Part shown: positions 13,120-23,784 of the stretch, one piece after another | Position numbering within the stretch: position 1 is the first letter of the stretch | Layout of the letters: every line of letters starts with the position of its first letter | Position numbers and translations under genes: made by a program | The notes under the pieces: generated by a model | What the model saw: the letters and a program-made list of their open reading frames with translations, nothing else | Database searches by the model: none | Told to the model about the DNA's origin: nothing | Assembly (NCBI RefSeq): GCF_945859705.1 | Contig: NC_079134.1 | Span: 154,353,718-154,417,717 of the forward strand | Reading direction: 5' to 3' | DNA: 64,000 bases | Origin: Episyrphus balteatus | Lineage: Eukaryota; Arthropoda; Insecta; Diptera; Syrphidae

Positions 13120-13395
13120 AAAATTTGATTGCAAATAAAACATTTATACAAAATGTACCTATGCATTAAATATTTTTTTTCTTATATTTTCTTACAACTT
13201 TAGCTATACGAAAATTTCAAAAAAAATATTTAATGCACACATTTTGTATTGATTTTTTTTTTTTGTTCATGCAGAAAAATTTTTGTTAGCAATCATTTTT
13301 TTTTTTAATGCAAATTTCTTTTATTTGCAATAAATATTTTTTTTTTTTAATTTCCAATGCATTTTTTTATTGATATTTTTACAACAATGACTGGG
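13120..13395. repeat. TGCAAT/ATTGCA-rich foldback repeat
   Basis: Short words such as ATTTGCAATAAATATTTTTT and ATGCATTAAATATTTTTTT recur in both orientations, with arms TGCATTAAATATTTTTTT near 13162 and its complement near 13220. Similar clusters occur at 48085-48550, 60300-60580 and 61530-61600. It looks like a low-complexity foldback family; boundaries are approximate. Confidence 0.4.
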
Positions 13396-13517
13396 ATGTT
13401 ATTAAAATTTGTTTGGACATAAGGATATTTTTTTTTTTTTTTTTTACAGTAATATTCATCAATTTCAAAAGGCGTATCAATAAAAATGAGCTACGAAATA
13501 TTTTTTTGCTTTTTTTT

Positions 13518-13858
13518 AAACTCATTTTATACTATTTTTGTCCAGGCTGTGAATTTTAGTAAAAAAATTACTCACACAGAAAACTGCCTTAATTGATTCC
13601 TTATCGAACAGTGAAAACTATATGTTTCTATGTCTTCTAGTTTTCGAGAAAATTGAAAAATAAAAACAAATAAAAACAAAAAATATTTTGAAAAAAGAAA
13701 AATCTGATAAAATAATTTTTCAATTTTCTCATAAACTAGAAGACATAGAAACATATAGTTTTCACTGTTCGATAAGGAATCAATTAAGGCAGTTTTCTGT
13801 GTGAGTAATTTTTTTACTAAAATTCACAGCCTGGACAAAAATAGTATAAAATGAGTTT
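13518..13858. repeat. Long perfect-looking inverted repeat (hairpin)
   Basis: The arms, about 13518-13655 and 13720-13858, are nearly exact complements. They include CTGTGAATTTTAGTAAAAAA, CACACAGAAAACTGCC and CTATGTCTTCTAGTTTT, and are separated by about 65 AT-rich bases. The low divergence suggests a recent foldback insertion or a repaired palindrome. Only homopolymer flanks are seen, so no target duplication could be fixed. The 60-aa ORF here is an artefact of the palindrome. Confidence 0.75.
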
Positions 13859-13974
13859 TTAAAAATTTTTTTTCGCCAATTTTTATTTTTGAAATTGATT
13901 ATTTCAAAAACTATTGGTTATGTTATATTGATTTAAAAATTAGAATCAAATGTACAATTTTTTTTTTCGTAAAT

Positions 13975-14680
13975 GGTATCATTTATTACTGTAAGTGTTG
14001 CCGTTGTTTTTTAATATTTTTTTTTTATTTTGATAATTTTTTCTTAGAAAACTGCCCCTCCCACCTAAACGGGGGGAGATAGACCCCCTTTTCAAAGAAA
14101 AAAATATTTGCATTGAGCTCCTCTACAAAAACCCGTTATCAAATCCTGGCGCCCAGGTTATCCTACTACGTGCCGAAACAACATTTTTGTTCTATACCTA
14201 AAAGTTCGAATTTCTGTATCTGGGTTGAAATCGAAAAATTTTTTTTTCTAAGCCAATTTGGGAGTGATTTTCATAAAAAATACCTCGATTGATTGGAAAA
14301 TAGATATAGTTTATTAATATATTTTTTAAATAGCATGTTGTTTTGAAAACATATACTTTAAATTGATGCCGAAGTTGGGCAAATGACGAAAAAAATGGAA
14401 TTTTTGAACTTTGACAGCTTATAAATTCTAAGTGGTTTGTTGAAAAGGTATATTTATCTTCTATCAGAAACTGTAAAAAAATCGAAAATGGGTAAAAAAT
14501 TGTCGAAGCTAGAATTTTTTCAATGGGTGAAGGTCCAAAAAACGGTTTTTTGCCCGTAACTCCAGATTTTGGGGGTGTTAGGGGATTTTCAAATACCGTT
14601 TCGTAATCAGTGCGACTAGATCTACAAAACCTGATAGGTCTCCGCCCGCGTATATTTTGAAACTTCATTTTTGTAACACC
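13975..14680. repeat. Probable old dispersed repeat, GC-richer block
   Basis: The block contains a GTGTTGCCGTTG word shared with family A, a C/G-run stretch near 14055-14095 (CCCCTCCCACC then ACGGGGGGAG) and CTGGCGCCCAGG near 14147. A 156-aa minus-strand ORF (14668-14198) has no recognisable domain and low-complexity composition. I read it as the remnant of a repeat, not as a gene. Confidence 0.3.
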
Positions 14681-17449
14681 GTGTTATTATGTAAATTTTT
14701 ATTGATTTATTTATTTATTAATTTTCAAGTTTGTATACTTTTTTGGAACTTAAATTTATCTTAAAAAATAGTTTTTTTATTTTTAGCTTAAAATTTTTTT
14801 TTTCACTAACATTTAGAAAATTTTCCAATATAAAAAGTTAAGTATATTTCATAAAAGAAAAATGACTGATTAATTTTTTGTATTATCCGACCCTTGATTG
14901 GTTTGGTGTTCATAAGAAATGAGGCATTCAGAATAATAATGAAATAAGTCAATTTGAAATTTGTGCATTAGGCACGACTTTGAAGGAATTAAAAAAAAGG
15001 GTTTTATAGACCAATAGGTCTATAAAACTAGGTACAAACACTGAATTTATATAATGAAAATGATCAATGATTGGCAGCATTTTTTTTGTTTGACGATTAT
15101 GCTACCCTTTTAGAGATTTTGAGTACACGTTTACCTAAGAGAGTGTAAACCCGTTAACCATTTAAGTTTATCGTCTAGACGAAGCTTAATCTATTCTATC
15201 AGTCTTTTGGTCAATTTTTTTTTCTTGAATGCTTTTAATTCACTAAAATCTATACTTTTTAAGATTTTTTAATTTAAAAAATTTCATCCCGATTCATGAA
15301 GTGACACATCAAAAGAAAACCCTTATTAAGTTTTGATAACGAATGAAAACCAGACATCCTTTGAGGTCTGCTTAAAGGACTTATTGTCGAATTTCGAATT
15401 TCTTGTAAAAAAACAAAACAAATTATTTTGTAATATTGTTCTAATAAGGATTCTGGATGAAAAAAACTCCTTGAATACCAAAAACACACCTATTAAATAC
15501 GATCTGTCAGAAAGAAAATTGATTTTTAATTTGCTGCCATGACCAATCCTTATTTTACAATAGTCTACATCTACACAAAATTGCTTAACTTCAACTTCAT
15601 AATTCCAATCCGATTCCATCACTCCAACTCACGTCCATGCGTAAATTTACTGGCAAGATTAAATCCTGTAACCCGAAAAAAAAGGAAAAATAAATGACAG
15701 CACATAATTTATTCAAGTATATAAACTGTCAGCTAAATGGTACGAGGGATTTGCATTCGACCGCCAACGCGGTTATAAATTAACTGATATCATGGTTTTT
15801 TCAGTAAAAGGTTAACCTTTTGAAAATATTTATATAAATCGCGGGTGCCCGCATAAATTTCAATTTTCATATCTATCTTATGTTCATATTGGCAAAAGTG
15901 TGTGTGTTTGGAATCAAAAATTTACACATACAACTTTAAACCCACCAAATAACTACCCAACTTTAATGACGTGATTTTGTGTCCAGTAATAATTTCTATA
16001 TTAATTAGATGCCTTATAATCTGATTAGGTACTTTTTTTTTATTATTAAGGATCAACTTTATGCACCACCACATGATTGATAGAAAAGAGTATAGAATTA
16101 ATATCCTTGGCAAAAGCTAATAGGTGATTCTATAGCTGTCAATAGAATTTCACAGTTGGCTGTCACTATCTTGTCCTTTCGTTATAACAATGTTACAACA
16201 ACAAAAAAATAAGCTAAATTACTACGTGATGTCGTGACCATATTTCCATGTATTTTTTTTTTTTCTTTGCAAGTATTATGATCTGATGAAATGACTTTGT
16301 CATGTCACACAAAAAAAACTCTTTAACGAAGCTCAAAAAGTTTAAGGGTTGCAAATTTCAGAAACATCAAAAAAAAAAGTTTTGTCGTTTTTTTTTTCTC
16401 TCTCTTTTGATTGCAAAGTAGATTATATACCCGAACCTTTAATAAAGTTTATTTTTTTTTTTGGAAAAAAGTTCTTATTATCCTGTCAGTTGTTGTCAAG
16501 TTTATTGATTACTTTTGCAATGACAAGAGAATTGAGTTGGAAACAACTATGGTTGATTTATTATACAATTCAAAGTAAATACAAAAATCAAAGAGAAAAA
16601 CTGATTCATGACGAGAATTAACTTTTGTCAGTAAATTTTGTTTTATATACGAGTTATAATAACAGAAAATATTACAAAATAAAATAGGTACACAAATTTG
16701 TGCGTTAAACAAATTTTTTGTGATTTTTTTGGAAAAATTGTTGATTGGTTGGTTCCATTATTGAGTTGTAATTTCATTTGAAAGATTTCAATAAATAGGT
16801 ACAATTTTTTTATGGACTGAAACTTTTAAAAGTTCAATTATGTTATTGAATTTATTAGTTTCACAAAGTTTTAGGAATAAAAAAACCATTGACAATTTCC
16901 AATTTGAAAATAATTCATAACCTGTTAAAAAATATTACATCCATAAAAGGAAAAATAGTATAAATTACCTACCTTAATTTCAGTTAAAGACCAAATATCC
17001 ACTAAAAGTCCGCCTATTAAATGGTCCAAAGTCAGGTCAAAATGAAATAATATTTTCATTTTATGTGACTATACAACTTCTTAACTTCACAAATAAATAA
17101 CAAATTCAGACTTACAGGTATTATTCATTTTTTTTGTTGTGCCTGTTTCTAGTAATTGAATCACAAGTACTAAGGATGATAATAAAATTCAAAGCATAAA
17201 TTCTTTGTGCGTGTTCCTGACGAGTTTCCTTTCATAAATAATAATTGTTATATGAGAGGGCCTACCGTATACTTCTTGCTTTGAAGTTTGAGATCATAAA
17301 TTACAAAAGAATAAAACGCAGGCTAAGGAAGGGACACACGAAGAATTTATTAACAAGTGAATTGATGATATTGTTTGCGTTTGTGATAAAAACACATTCC
17401 AAAAAAAAATTATGTAGGTATTTCAAGGTTTGATAAATTTTTTGGTATG
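14681..17449. other. AT-rich stretch, no gene
   Basis: No gene is supported. A 12-bp perfect inverted repeat with a 4-base loop, GTTTTATAGACC/GGTCTATAAAAC, lies at 15001-15028. Overlapping sense and antisense ORFs at 15274-15622 and 16349-16712 have no domain signal. Confidence 0.4.
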
Positions 17450-17453
17450 ATTT
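17450..17453 (+). repeat. Target site duplication ATTT, left copy
   Basis: ATTT directly precedes the 5' LTR and is repeated at 23357-23360 after the 3' LTR. A 4-bp duplication fits Ty3/gypsy-type integration. Confidence 0.85.
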
Positions 17454-17969
17454 TGTAAGAGACTTCATCTCTTACATGCAATTGTAATATCATTATTTTA
17501 TAAACGACATTAATAATAATAACGTACGGCAACGCTTATTTACGATATTATGTTTCATGTTTCATTTTATTTATTGAAAGCAAGAAAGCTTTTTATGATG
17601 CATATATTTCTATCGAAATATTAACTGTTCAAATATATAAGAGCTTAATGCAAAACTCTTTCTCAAGAAATCGAATGATTTTTAAGCTGTTCTCATGTAA
17701 AACATTTTGTACTGTTGAATAACGTTCTTGTGAAAGCTCTCTTATTTTAAGCAAATGAAATTATGTTTTATGTTTAAGTCACAGTCTAAATAAAGAAGTC
17801 AAATGGACAAGTTTAATGTTTTATTTATTTAATTTGCTTGCTTTTACTTTTTGCTTAAATTTTAATACGTTTTATTTTTGCATGTTTTTAATAAGTATTT
17901 TGCTCGCATGGTTTCGCTTTTATTATTTTTTATGAAATTGTAATAAAATTAGCATGAAAGACGCTTACA
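17454..17969 (+). repeat. 5' LTR (516 bp) of the intact gypsy-type retrotransposon
   Basis: It begins TGTAAG and ends CTTACA, a 6-bp perfect terminal inverted repeat. It reads identical to the LTR at 22841-23356 over its full 516 bp as far as I can compare by eye. Inside are a TATA-like TATATAAG at 17634-17641 and a polyadenylation signal AATAAA at 17789-17794, which would set the order U3, R, U5. Identity of the LTRs implies a recent insertion, because both are made identical during reverse transcription. Confidence 0.93.
17634..17641 (+). promoter_or_regulatory. Candidate TATA box in the 5' LTR
   Basis: TATATAAG lies about a third of the way into the LTR, upstream of the AATAAA at 17789. 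It is a plausible core promoter for the retrotransposon transcript, but the surrounding sequence is AT-rich, so chance occurrence is possible. Confidence 0.4.
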
Positions 17970-17971
17970 AT

Positions 17972-17996
17972 TAATCAGAAGTGGGATTAAGAACTT
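17972..17996 (+). other. Probable primer-binding site (tRNA-Leu-like complement)
   Basis: A few bases after the LTR comes TCAGAAGTGGGATT, followed by AAGAAC. From memory this resembles the complement of the tRNA-Leu 3' region used as primer by the mdg3/micropia type of insect elements, but the usual leading TGGTG is missing here (the sequence reads ATTAA before TCAG). Primer identity is therefore tentative. Confidence 0.4.
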
Positions 17997-18061
17997 GCAA
18001 CGTAGTTTATTTGCTTAAATTTTGTCAAATTTTTTTTTTGTGAAAAATCGCATGTGTAAAG

Positions 18062-21000
18062 ATGAATGCTACTGCACGTGCGTCGAGATTTGTGGAAACT
18101 TCCACGGTTCAGAATCTGAAGTTAAAATTGGCCGAAATGGATTTATCCACACTTGGCTTAAAATCTGCACTTAAGGCTCGCTTAAATGAAGCCATTGCTT
18201 TGCTTGAGCCACATGAACTCGAGGGTTTATTCCCTGCTGATGCTGTGAATGATGATCATGGTGAAGGTGACGACGATGGTGACGATGGCGACGGCGACAA
18301 TTTGGACAACGAAGAAAATTCAGTCCAACAACGATTAGATAGACTTCGTGAGGTGCTTCGCAAAAAGGAAGAAATTCGGGCTCTCGAAAAACGATTGGCT
18401 GAACTAAATAGCCATAGCCCCGCTAGAGAAGTTCGTCCTACAGCTGGATGCACAGCACGTGACATCGAAGACTCGTTGCCTACGTTCTCTGGTGATGATG
18501 AATACCCGATCACAAAATGGATTGAGAATATTGAGGATGCTGTTGTCACCTACCACTTAAGTGAGTCCGAATCATTTATTTATTTTAAGCGATTGCTCAG
18601 GGGTACTGCAAAATTATTCGCAAGGTCAAAGTCATTTCGCTCGTGGATCGAGCTTAAGTCTGCGCTTTTGACAGAATTTCACCAGCATACCACCGCGACC
18701 GATGTGCATAATGCGTTGCGAAAGCGAAGGAAACATAAGGATGAAAGTTTCCAACAATACGTCCTAGCTATGCAGGAGATAGCTTCTTCAACCGAAATCG
18801 ACGAGCAAGACGTGATTGCTTATATCATAAAGGGAATTCCAGATTCCGTTTTCAACAAGCAGCTTATGCTTACGGCAAACACAATAGCTGAGTTGAAAAC
18901 CATACTTCGAAGATACGAAAAAATGAAGTCTGAATTTCAACCATCGACTTCCTCGTTCAATAGGCCTGTGCAGCAATCAAAGCCTTTGCCTCGAGTAGAC
19001 ACAAAAATTAAATGCTACAATTGCAACGAGTTGGGCCACATTTCACCAAAATGCCCAAAACCCCGTCGACCAAAAGGCTCATGCTTTCGTTGCGGTATGG
19101 TGGGCCATACTGTAAGCGATTGCCCCAAATCATCTTCTGTGCTTATGGTTCAAAAAGATAACCAACTATCTACAACCGATATTGCAACACTTTTGAATGA
19201 CTTCCATGGAGTTTTGGAGTTCCAGTTTACAAGTCCTGAAGCAGAAAATGTTCGAGGTAACATGCATTTGATGACAACTATAGATACCGGCAGCCCCATC
19301 AGTTTTGTCCAACGGCGATACGTGCCACCTTTTATGATGACTTCTTTGGAACCACCGAATTATGGTTTTTATGGTATTAATAACTCAAGACTGAATATTT
19401 TAGGTAAATTTGCATGTTTTGTTAATTTTAATTGTGAACTTGTCAATTTATGTGCTTATGTTGTTAATGATGGAACTATGAAAGATCCACTTGTCTTAGG
19501 ACGAGATTTTTTGCTTAAATCTAACGTTAAATTAGTTGTTAATGAAACAAATACGAAAATTATTAGAGAACAAACAAATTATGATGAAAATGATTATGAT
19601 AAATATGATCTCGATGATTTAGATTTTGAAGACAAAATTTTAAAAATTGATGTTTGCGATGTGCATGATGATATTTCGTTAAAAATTAATGAAAATTTGA
19701 ATTATCATGATAAAGTTAAAATTAAAACTTTAGTTTCCGAGAGTGTTTCAAAAAGTAATGCAAATTATCCGGATGATTATGAAATGAAAATTGTTTTATC
19801 TGATCCTAACAGTTATTTTAATTGCGCGCCTCGACGTCTACCGTTTTCTCATAAAATTGAATTGCAAAAAATTTTGGACGATTTGCTTGCAAATAATGTA
19901 ATTCGTGAGAGTAATTCTCCTTTTGCTTCCCCAATTGTGTTGACTCGAAAGAAAACAGGTGAATTGCGGCTATGCGTTGATTACCGCAATTTAAATAAAA
20001 TTACCGTGAAAGATAACTTTCCATTACCACTTATTGAGGACCACTTAGATAGATTACGAAATAAAAAATATTTTTCACTCCTCGACCTCAAAAGCGGTTT
20101 TCACCATGTGAAAATGGCCGAGGACTCTATAAAGTTTACATCATTTGTAACACCTATGGGGCAATTCGAGTATATGCGTATGCCTTTCGGGTTGAAAAAC
20201 GCCCCCTCGGTTTTTCAACGCTTCATCAATAAAACTTTTAAAGAACTTATTGGTGATGGGAAGCTCTTAGTTTATATTGATGACTTGTTGATTGCATCCG
20301 AAACTAAAGATGAACACTTTATGATTTTGAAGAAAGTTTTAGATATTATTTCAGAAAAAAACTTACAACTACGTCTTGATAAGTGCTTATTTATGTACGA
20401 AAAAATTAAATATCTCGGGTACGAAGTTTCGGCAAATGGTATTGGTGCGAATAGTGATGGTTTAAAAGCCGTCTCGGACTTCCCCATACCAACAAATCAA
20501 AAGAAATTGCACTCATTTATAGGCCTTTGTTCTTACTTTCGCAAGTTTATTAAAGACTTTTCTTTATTAGCTCAACCTTTAAACGACCTTTTGAAAAAAG
20601 ACGCGAAATTTGAATTCGGTGCAAAACAATTAGATACTTTTAATTTATTAAAAGAAAAGCTTTTGAGTGCTCCTCTTTTAAGAATTTTTAATCCTACCGC
20701 CGATACGGAACTACACTGTGACGCGAGTAGTATAGGCTTTGGCGCTGTGTTGTTGCAACGTCAAGATGACAATCAATTTCATCCGATTTTCTTTTTTTCG
20801 AAGCGTTCAACTGATCAGGAATCAAGATACCATTCTTACGAATTGGAAACACTCGCTATAATTTATGCCTTAAGAAGGTTCCGAATTTATTTAACGGGAA
20901 TCAGATTTAAAATTGTCACCGACTGCAAGTCGCTGACCCAAACTCTAAATAAAAAGATTTTGAATCCGAGAATTTCTCGATGGGCCTTAGAGCTTTCAGA

Positions 21001-22315
21001 TTTTGACTACGTTATCGAACATAGAGATGGAAAGAGGATGGGTCATGTCGACGCGCTTAGCAGGTGCCACAATATCTTAACTGTTGAAACTGAGTCCTTT
21101 GAACACGCATTGGCTGCAGCTCAAGGAAAGGATCCAGTTTTGAAAAGAATTGTTGAGATGTTGGAGCAAAGGGATAGCCCCTCTTATGAGCTTATTAATG
21201 GGCTCGTTTATCGAAAAATCAATAAACAACCATTTTTTTATGTTTCTTCAAATATGGAGAGAAATGTCATTCAAACTCATCACGAAGCATTATGCCATTT
21301 GGGTGTAGAAAAATGCTTTAATTTTTTAAGGAAAACATATTGGTTTCCTAATATGAAAAAGAAAATTAAGGAATACATAGGTAGTTGTTTAAAGTGCATG
21401 CATTTCTCTCAACCAAGCGGAAAAAAGGAGGCGGTGTTACATAACATCCCTAAAGGAGACAAGCCTTTTGAAACAATCCATGTTGATCATTATGGCCCTT
21501 TACCAGCTTCTACTAAAAATAATAAAAAACACATTTTTGTGATTGTTGACGGCTTTTCAAAATTTACGAAATTATATGCGGTGAAAAGTACGACAACGAA
21601 AGAAGTTATTCAGTGCCTCGATTCATATTTTTCTTTCTACAGCAAACCGACTCGTATAATTTCGGATAGGGGGACATGTTTCACGTCTGATGACTTTTCA
21701 ACTTTTTGCGAAAAATATGCCATTAAGCACATCAAAGTTGCAACAAGTTCACCGCAATCAAATGGCCAAGTTGAAAGGGTCAACAGGTGCCTTACCCCCA
21801 TGCTTTCGAAAGAGAGTGAAATTGATTCGAGTTGTTGGGTTAAGTCTTTGCGAAACGTTGAATTTGCTTTAAACAACACAATAAACAAAAGCACAGGTGT
21901 AAGTCCAAGCATGCTACTTTTTGGAGTTGATCAAAAGGGTATTATTAAAGATAACATCAAAGATTATTTGGAAGAAAACATTATCGAACCAAAACCTAGA
22001 GACTTAAAAGAACTTAGAGCGCAGGCAAACGAAAGAACTGTTAAGAGTCAGGAAAATAATAAAATTATTTTTGATAAACACCACAAAAATCCGATTAAAT
22101 ATGCAATTGGCAATCTTGTTTTAATTAAAAATACAGTTAACACTCCCGGACTAAATAAAAAATTTCTATCTAAGTATAAAGGACCTTATGAGGTCGTCAA
22201 AATTTTGCCAAACGACCGATACTTAATTAAGGATTTGAAAAATTTGCAAGTGTCTCGTATACCATACGAAGGCGTTTGCTGTCCAGAAAATATGAAACCC
22301 TATCTTTTGAAATAA
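18062..22315 (+). CDS. Gag-Pol polyprotein of a Ty3/gypsy-type retrotransposon, intact
   Basis: One uninterrupted 1417-residue frame encodes the whole element. Gag: a SAP-like helix pair at residues 15-45, an acidic run at 60-85, a coiled coil near 88-118, a capsid-like retrotransposon gag domain near 135-295, and two CCHC zinc knuckles starting at C318 and C341. Protease: D408-T-G with the later L-G-R-D at 479-482. Reverse transcriptase: D675 in LLDLKSGFH and YIDD at 738-741. RNase H: D887, E927 or E929, and D954. Integrase: H1074, H1079, C1109 and C1112, then catalytic D1142, D1202 and E1238, with exactly 35 residues between the last two. The order RT-RNaseH-integrase is that of Ty3/gypsy. 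There is no gag-pol frameshift and no env. The start is the first ATG, 93 bases after the LTR. A single ORF and 4-bp duplication fit the mdg3/micropia group, but that clade is an inference. Confidence 0.95.
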   Translation: MNATARASRFVETSTVQNLKLKLAEMDLSTLGLKSALKARLNEAIALLEPHELEGLFPADAVNDDHGEGDDDGDDGDGDNLDNEENSVQQRLDRLREVLRKKEEIRALEKRLAELNSHSPAREVRPTAGCTARDIEDSLPTFSGDDEYPITKWIENIEDAVVTYHLSESESFIYFKRLLRGTAKLFARSKSFRSWIELKSALLTEFHQHTTATDVHNALRKRRKHKDESFQQYVLAMQEIASSTEIDEQDVIAYIIKGIPDSVFNKQLMLTANTIAELKTILRRYEKMKSEFQPSTSSFNRPVQQSKPLPRVDTKIKCYNCNELGHISPKCPKPRRPKGSCFRCGMVGHTVSDCPKSSSVLMVQKDNQLSTTDIATLLNDFHGVLEFQFTSPEAENVRGNMHLMTTIDTGSPISFVQRRYVPPFMMTSLEPPNYGFYGINNSRLNILGKFACFVNFNCELVNLCAYVVNDGTMKDPLVLGRDFLLKSNVKLVVNETNTKIIREQTNYDENDYDKYDLDDLDFEDKILKIDVCDVHDDISLKINENLNYHDKVKIKTLVSESVSKSNANYPDDYEMKIVLSDPNSYFNCAPRRLPFSHKIELQKILDDLLANNVIRESNSPFASPIVLTRKKTGELRLCVDYRNLNKITVKDNFPLPLIEDHLDRLRNKKYFSLLDLKSGFHHVKMAEDSIKFTSFVTPMGQFEYMRMPFGLKNAPSVFQRFINKTFKELIGDGKLLVYIDDLLIASETKDEHFMILKKVLDIISEKNLQLRLDKCLFMYEKIKYLGYEVSANGIGANSDGLKAVSDFPIPTNQKKLHSFIGLCSYFRKFIKDFSLLAQPLNDLLKKDAKFEFGAKQLDTFNLLKEKLLSAPLLRIFNPTADTELHCDASSIGFGAVLLQRQDDNQFHPIFFFSKRSTDQESRYHSYELETLAIIYALRRFRIYLTGIRFKIVTDCKSLTQTLNKKILNPRISRWALELSDFDYVIEHRDGKRMGHVDALSRCHNILTVETESFEHALAAAQGKDPVLKRIVEMLEQRDSPSYELINGLVYRKINKQPFFYVSSNMERNVIQTHHEALCHLGVEKCFNFLRKTYWFPNMKKKIKEYIGSCLKCMHFSQPSGKKEAVLHNIPKGDKPFETIHVDHYGPLPASTKNNKKHIFVIVDGFSKFTKLYAVKSTTTKEVIQCLDSYFSFYSKPTRIISDRGTCFTSDDFSTFCEKYAIKHIKVATSSPQSNGQVERVNRCLTPMLSKESEIDSSCWVKSLRNVEFALNNTINKSTGVSPSMLLFGVDQKGIIKDNIKDYLEENIIEPKPRDLKELRAQANERTVKSQENNKIIFDKHHKNPIKYAIGNLVLIKNTVNTPGLNKKFLSKYKGPYEVVKILPNDRYLIKDLKNLQVSRIPYEGVCCPENMKPYLLK

Positions 22316-22840
22316 GCCATCTATTTGCATGCATCAATCTTTAATACTTTTTAATCTTTTATTGCTAAATTTCTTATAATTTTGTTTTTAAATATCTTAA
22401 ACTATAGAGAAATGTCAATCATTATCTAAAAAACAAAAATCATCGTAACTAAATAATGTAACTAATCAAAAGAAAATGAACAAAAAAAAAAATTTTTTTT
22501 TTCAAAAGTAAACAAACGAAAACAAAACAAAATCGATTAAAGACAAACAAAAAGAAAAAATACATACAAAAATATTATATGATGAAAAATGTATTCAATG
22601 AAAAAAAATTTTGTTAAGTAAAAACACTGAAAAATGAAATCAATTACTATGTAATTTCAAATAAATACACATTCATATGTATTTCAAAATTTAAATGAAA
22701 AATGTACCTAATTATTAATTTTATTTAATATGGATACCTATCTAAATTTTATTTTATAATATTTTAATATTGTATGCATGTATTTATGTAAAAACATGAT
22801 ATCGTAAATCGAGGACGATTTAAGGTCAGGATAGCCGAGC
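22316..22840 (+). other. 3' untranslated region of the gypsy-type element
   Basis: This 525-bp A-rich stretch lies between the gag-pol stop and the 3' LTR and has no second ORF, so no env. The bases before the LTR (TCGAGGACGATTTAAGG, then TCAGGATAGCCGAGC) do not form a canonical polypurine tract. Confidence 0.7.
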
Positions 22841-23356
22841 TGTAAGAGACTTCATCTCTTACATGCAATTGTAATATCATTATTTTATAAACGACATTAA
22901 TAATAATAACGTACGGCAACGCTTATTTACGATATTATGTTTCATGTTTCATTTTATTTATTGAAAGCAAGAAAGCTTTTTATGATGCATATATTTCTAT
23001 CGAAATATTAACTGTTCAAATATATAAGAGCTTAATGCAAAACTCTTTCTCAAGAAATCGAATGATTTTTAAGCTGTTCTCATGTAAAACATTTTGTACT
23101 GTTGAATAACGTTCTTGTGAAAGCTCTCTTATTTTAAGCAAATGAAATTATGTTTTATGTTTAAGTCACAGTCTAAATAAAGAAGTCAAATGGACAAGTT
23201 TAATGTTTTATTTATTTAATTTGCTTGCTTTTACTTTTTGCTTAAATTTTAATACGTTTTATTTTTGCATGTTTTTAATAAGTATTTTGCTCGCATGGTT
23301 TCGCTTTTATTATTTTTTATGAAATTGTAATAAAATTAGCATGAAAGACGCTTACA
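22841..23356 (+). repeat. 3' LTR (516 bp) of the gypsy-type retrotransposon
   Basis: Same length and, by eye, same sequence as 17454-17969. The polyadenylation signal AATAAA at 23176-23181 would act on the element's mRNA. It is followed by the ATTT target duplication. Confidence 0.93.
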
Positions 23357-23360
23357 ATTT
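23357..23360 (+). repeat. Target site duplication ATTT, right copy
   Basis: It matches 17450-17453 and closes the retrotransposon insertion. Confidence 0.85.
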
Positions 23361-23784
23361 TTAATGGTAATCATATTGTTGAATTATTAAGGCGTTTTAT
23401 AAATTAATTAAATCTTAATTAAATTAAGCATGACTCAAAAGACACACATAAAATGGAAGAGAGTGATTTTTTTAAGAATAATGGAATTGACATATTAAAT
23501 TTCAATTGGATAAAACCGTTCTTTCTTAAAAAAAAAAAACACCATTCAATTCATAATAAGTTGATGCACTCATTTTATTAATTATTTGAATGGTATTAGC
23601 CCAGGAAAAATATATTTTTTCAAGGAAAAAATTTGTAACAGTCTGATTTTTGGTATACAGCTTGGTGTAAGGGTGGTATACAATCTGTAAAAAGTCCTGA
23701 AGTTTCCTTTGTTTACTAATTCCATTATAAGGGGTCAAAGGTCAAAACATTTTTTAAGTGAAAACTTCTTTAGTATCGTAGTGA
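23361..23784. other. Flank of the retrotransposon, no gene
   Basis: AT-rich sequence with two short minus-strand ORFs of no recognised content. Confidence 0.4.

Noticed and set aside
14198..14668. 156-aa minus-strand ORF
   Set aside because: No recognisable domain and it overlaps sequence that looks like an old non-coding repeat. It remains only a formal ORF.
18256..18549. 97-aa antisense ORF in gag
   Set aside because: A shadow of the real gag-pol frame; serine runs come from the acidic GAY-rich stretch on the other strand.
22316..22840. An env gene downstream of pol
   Set aside because: The 525-bp region has no ORF of useful length.
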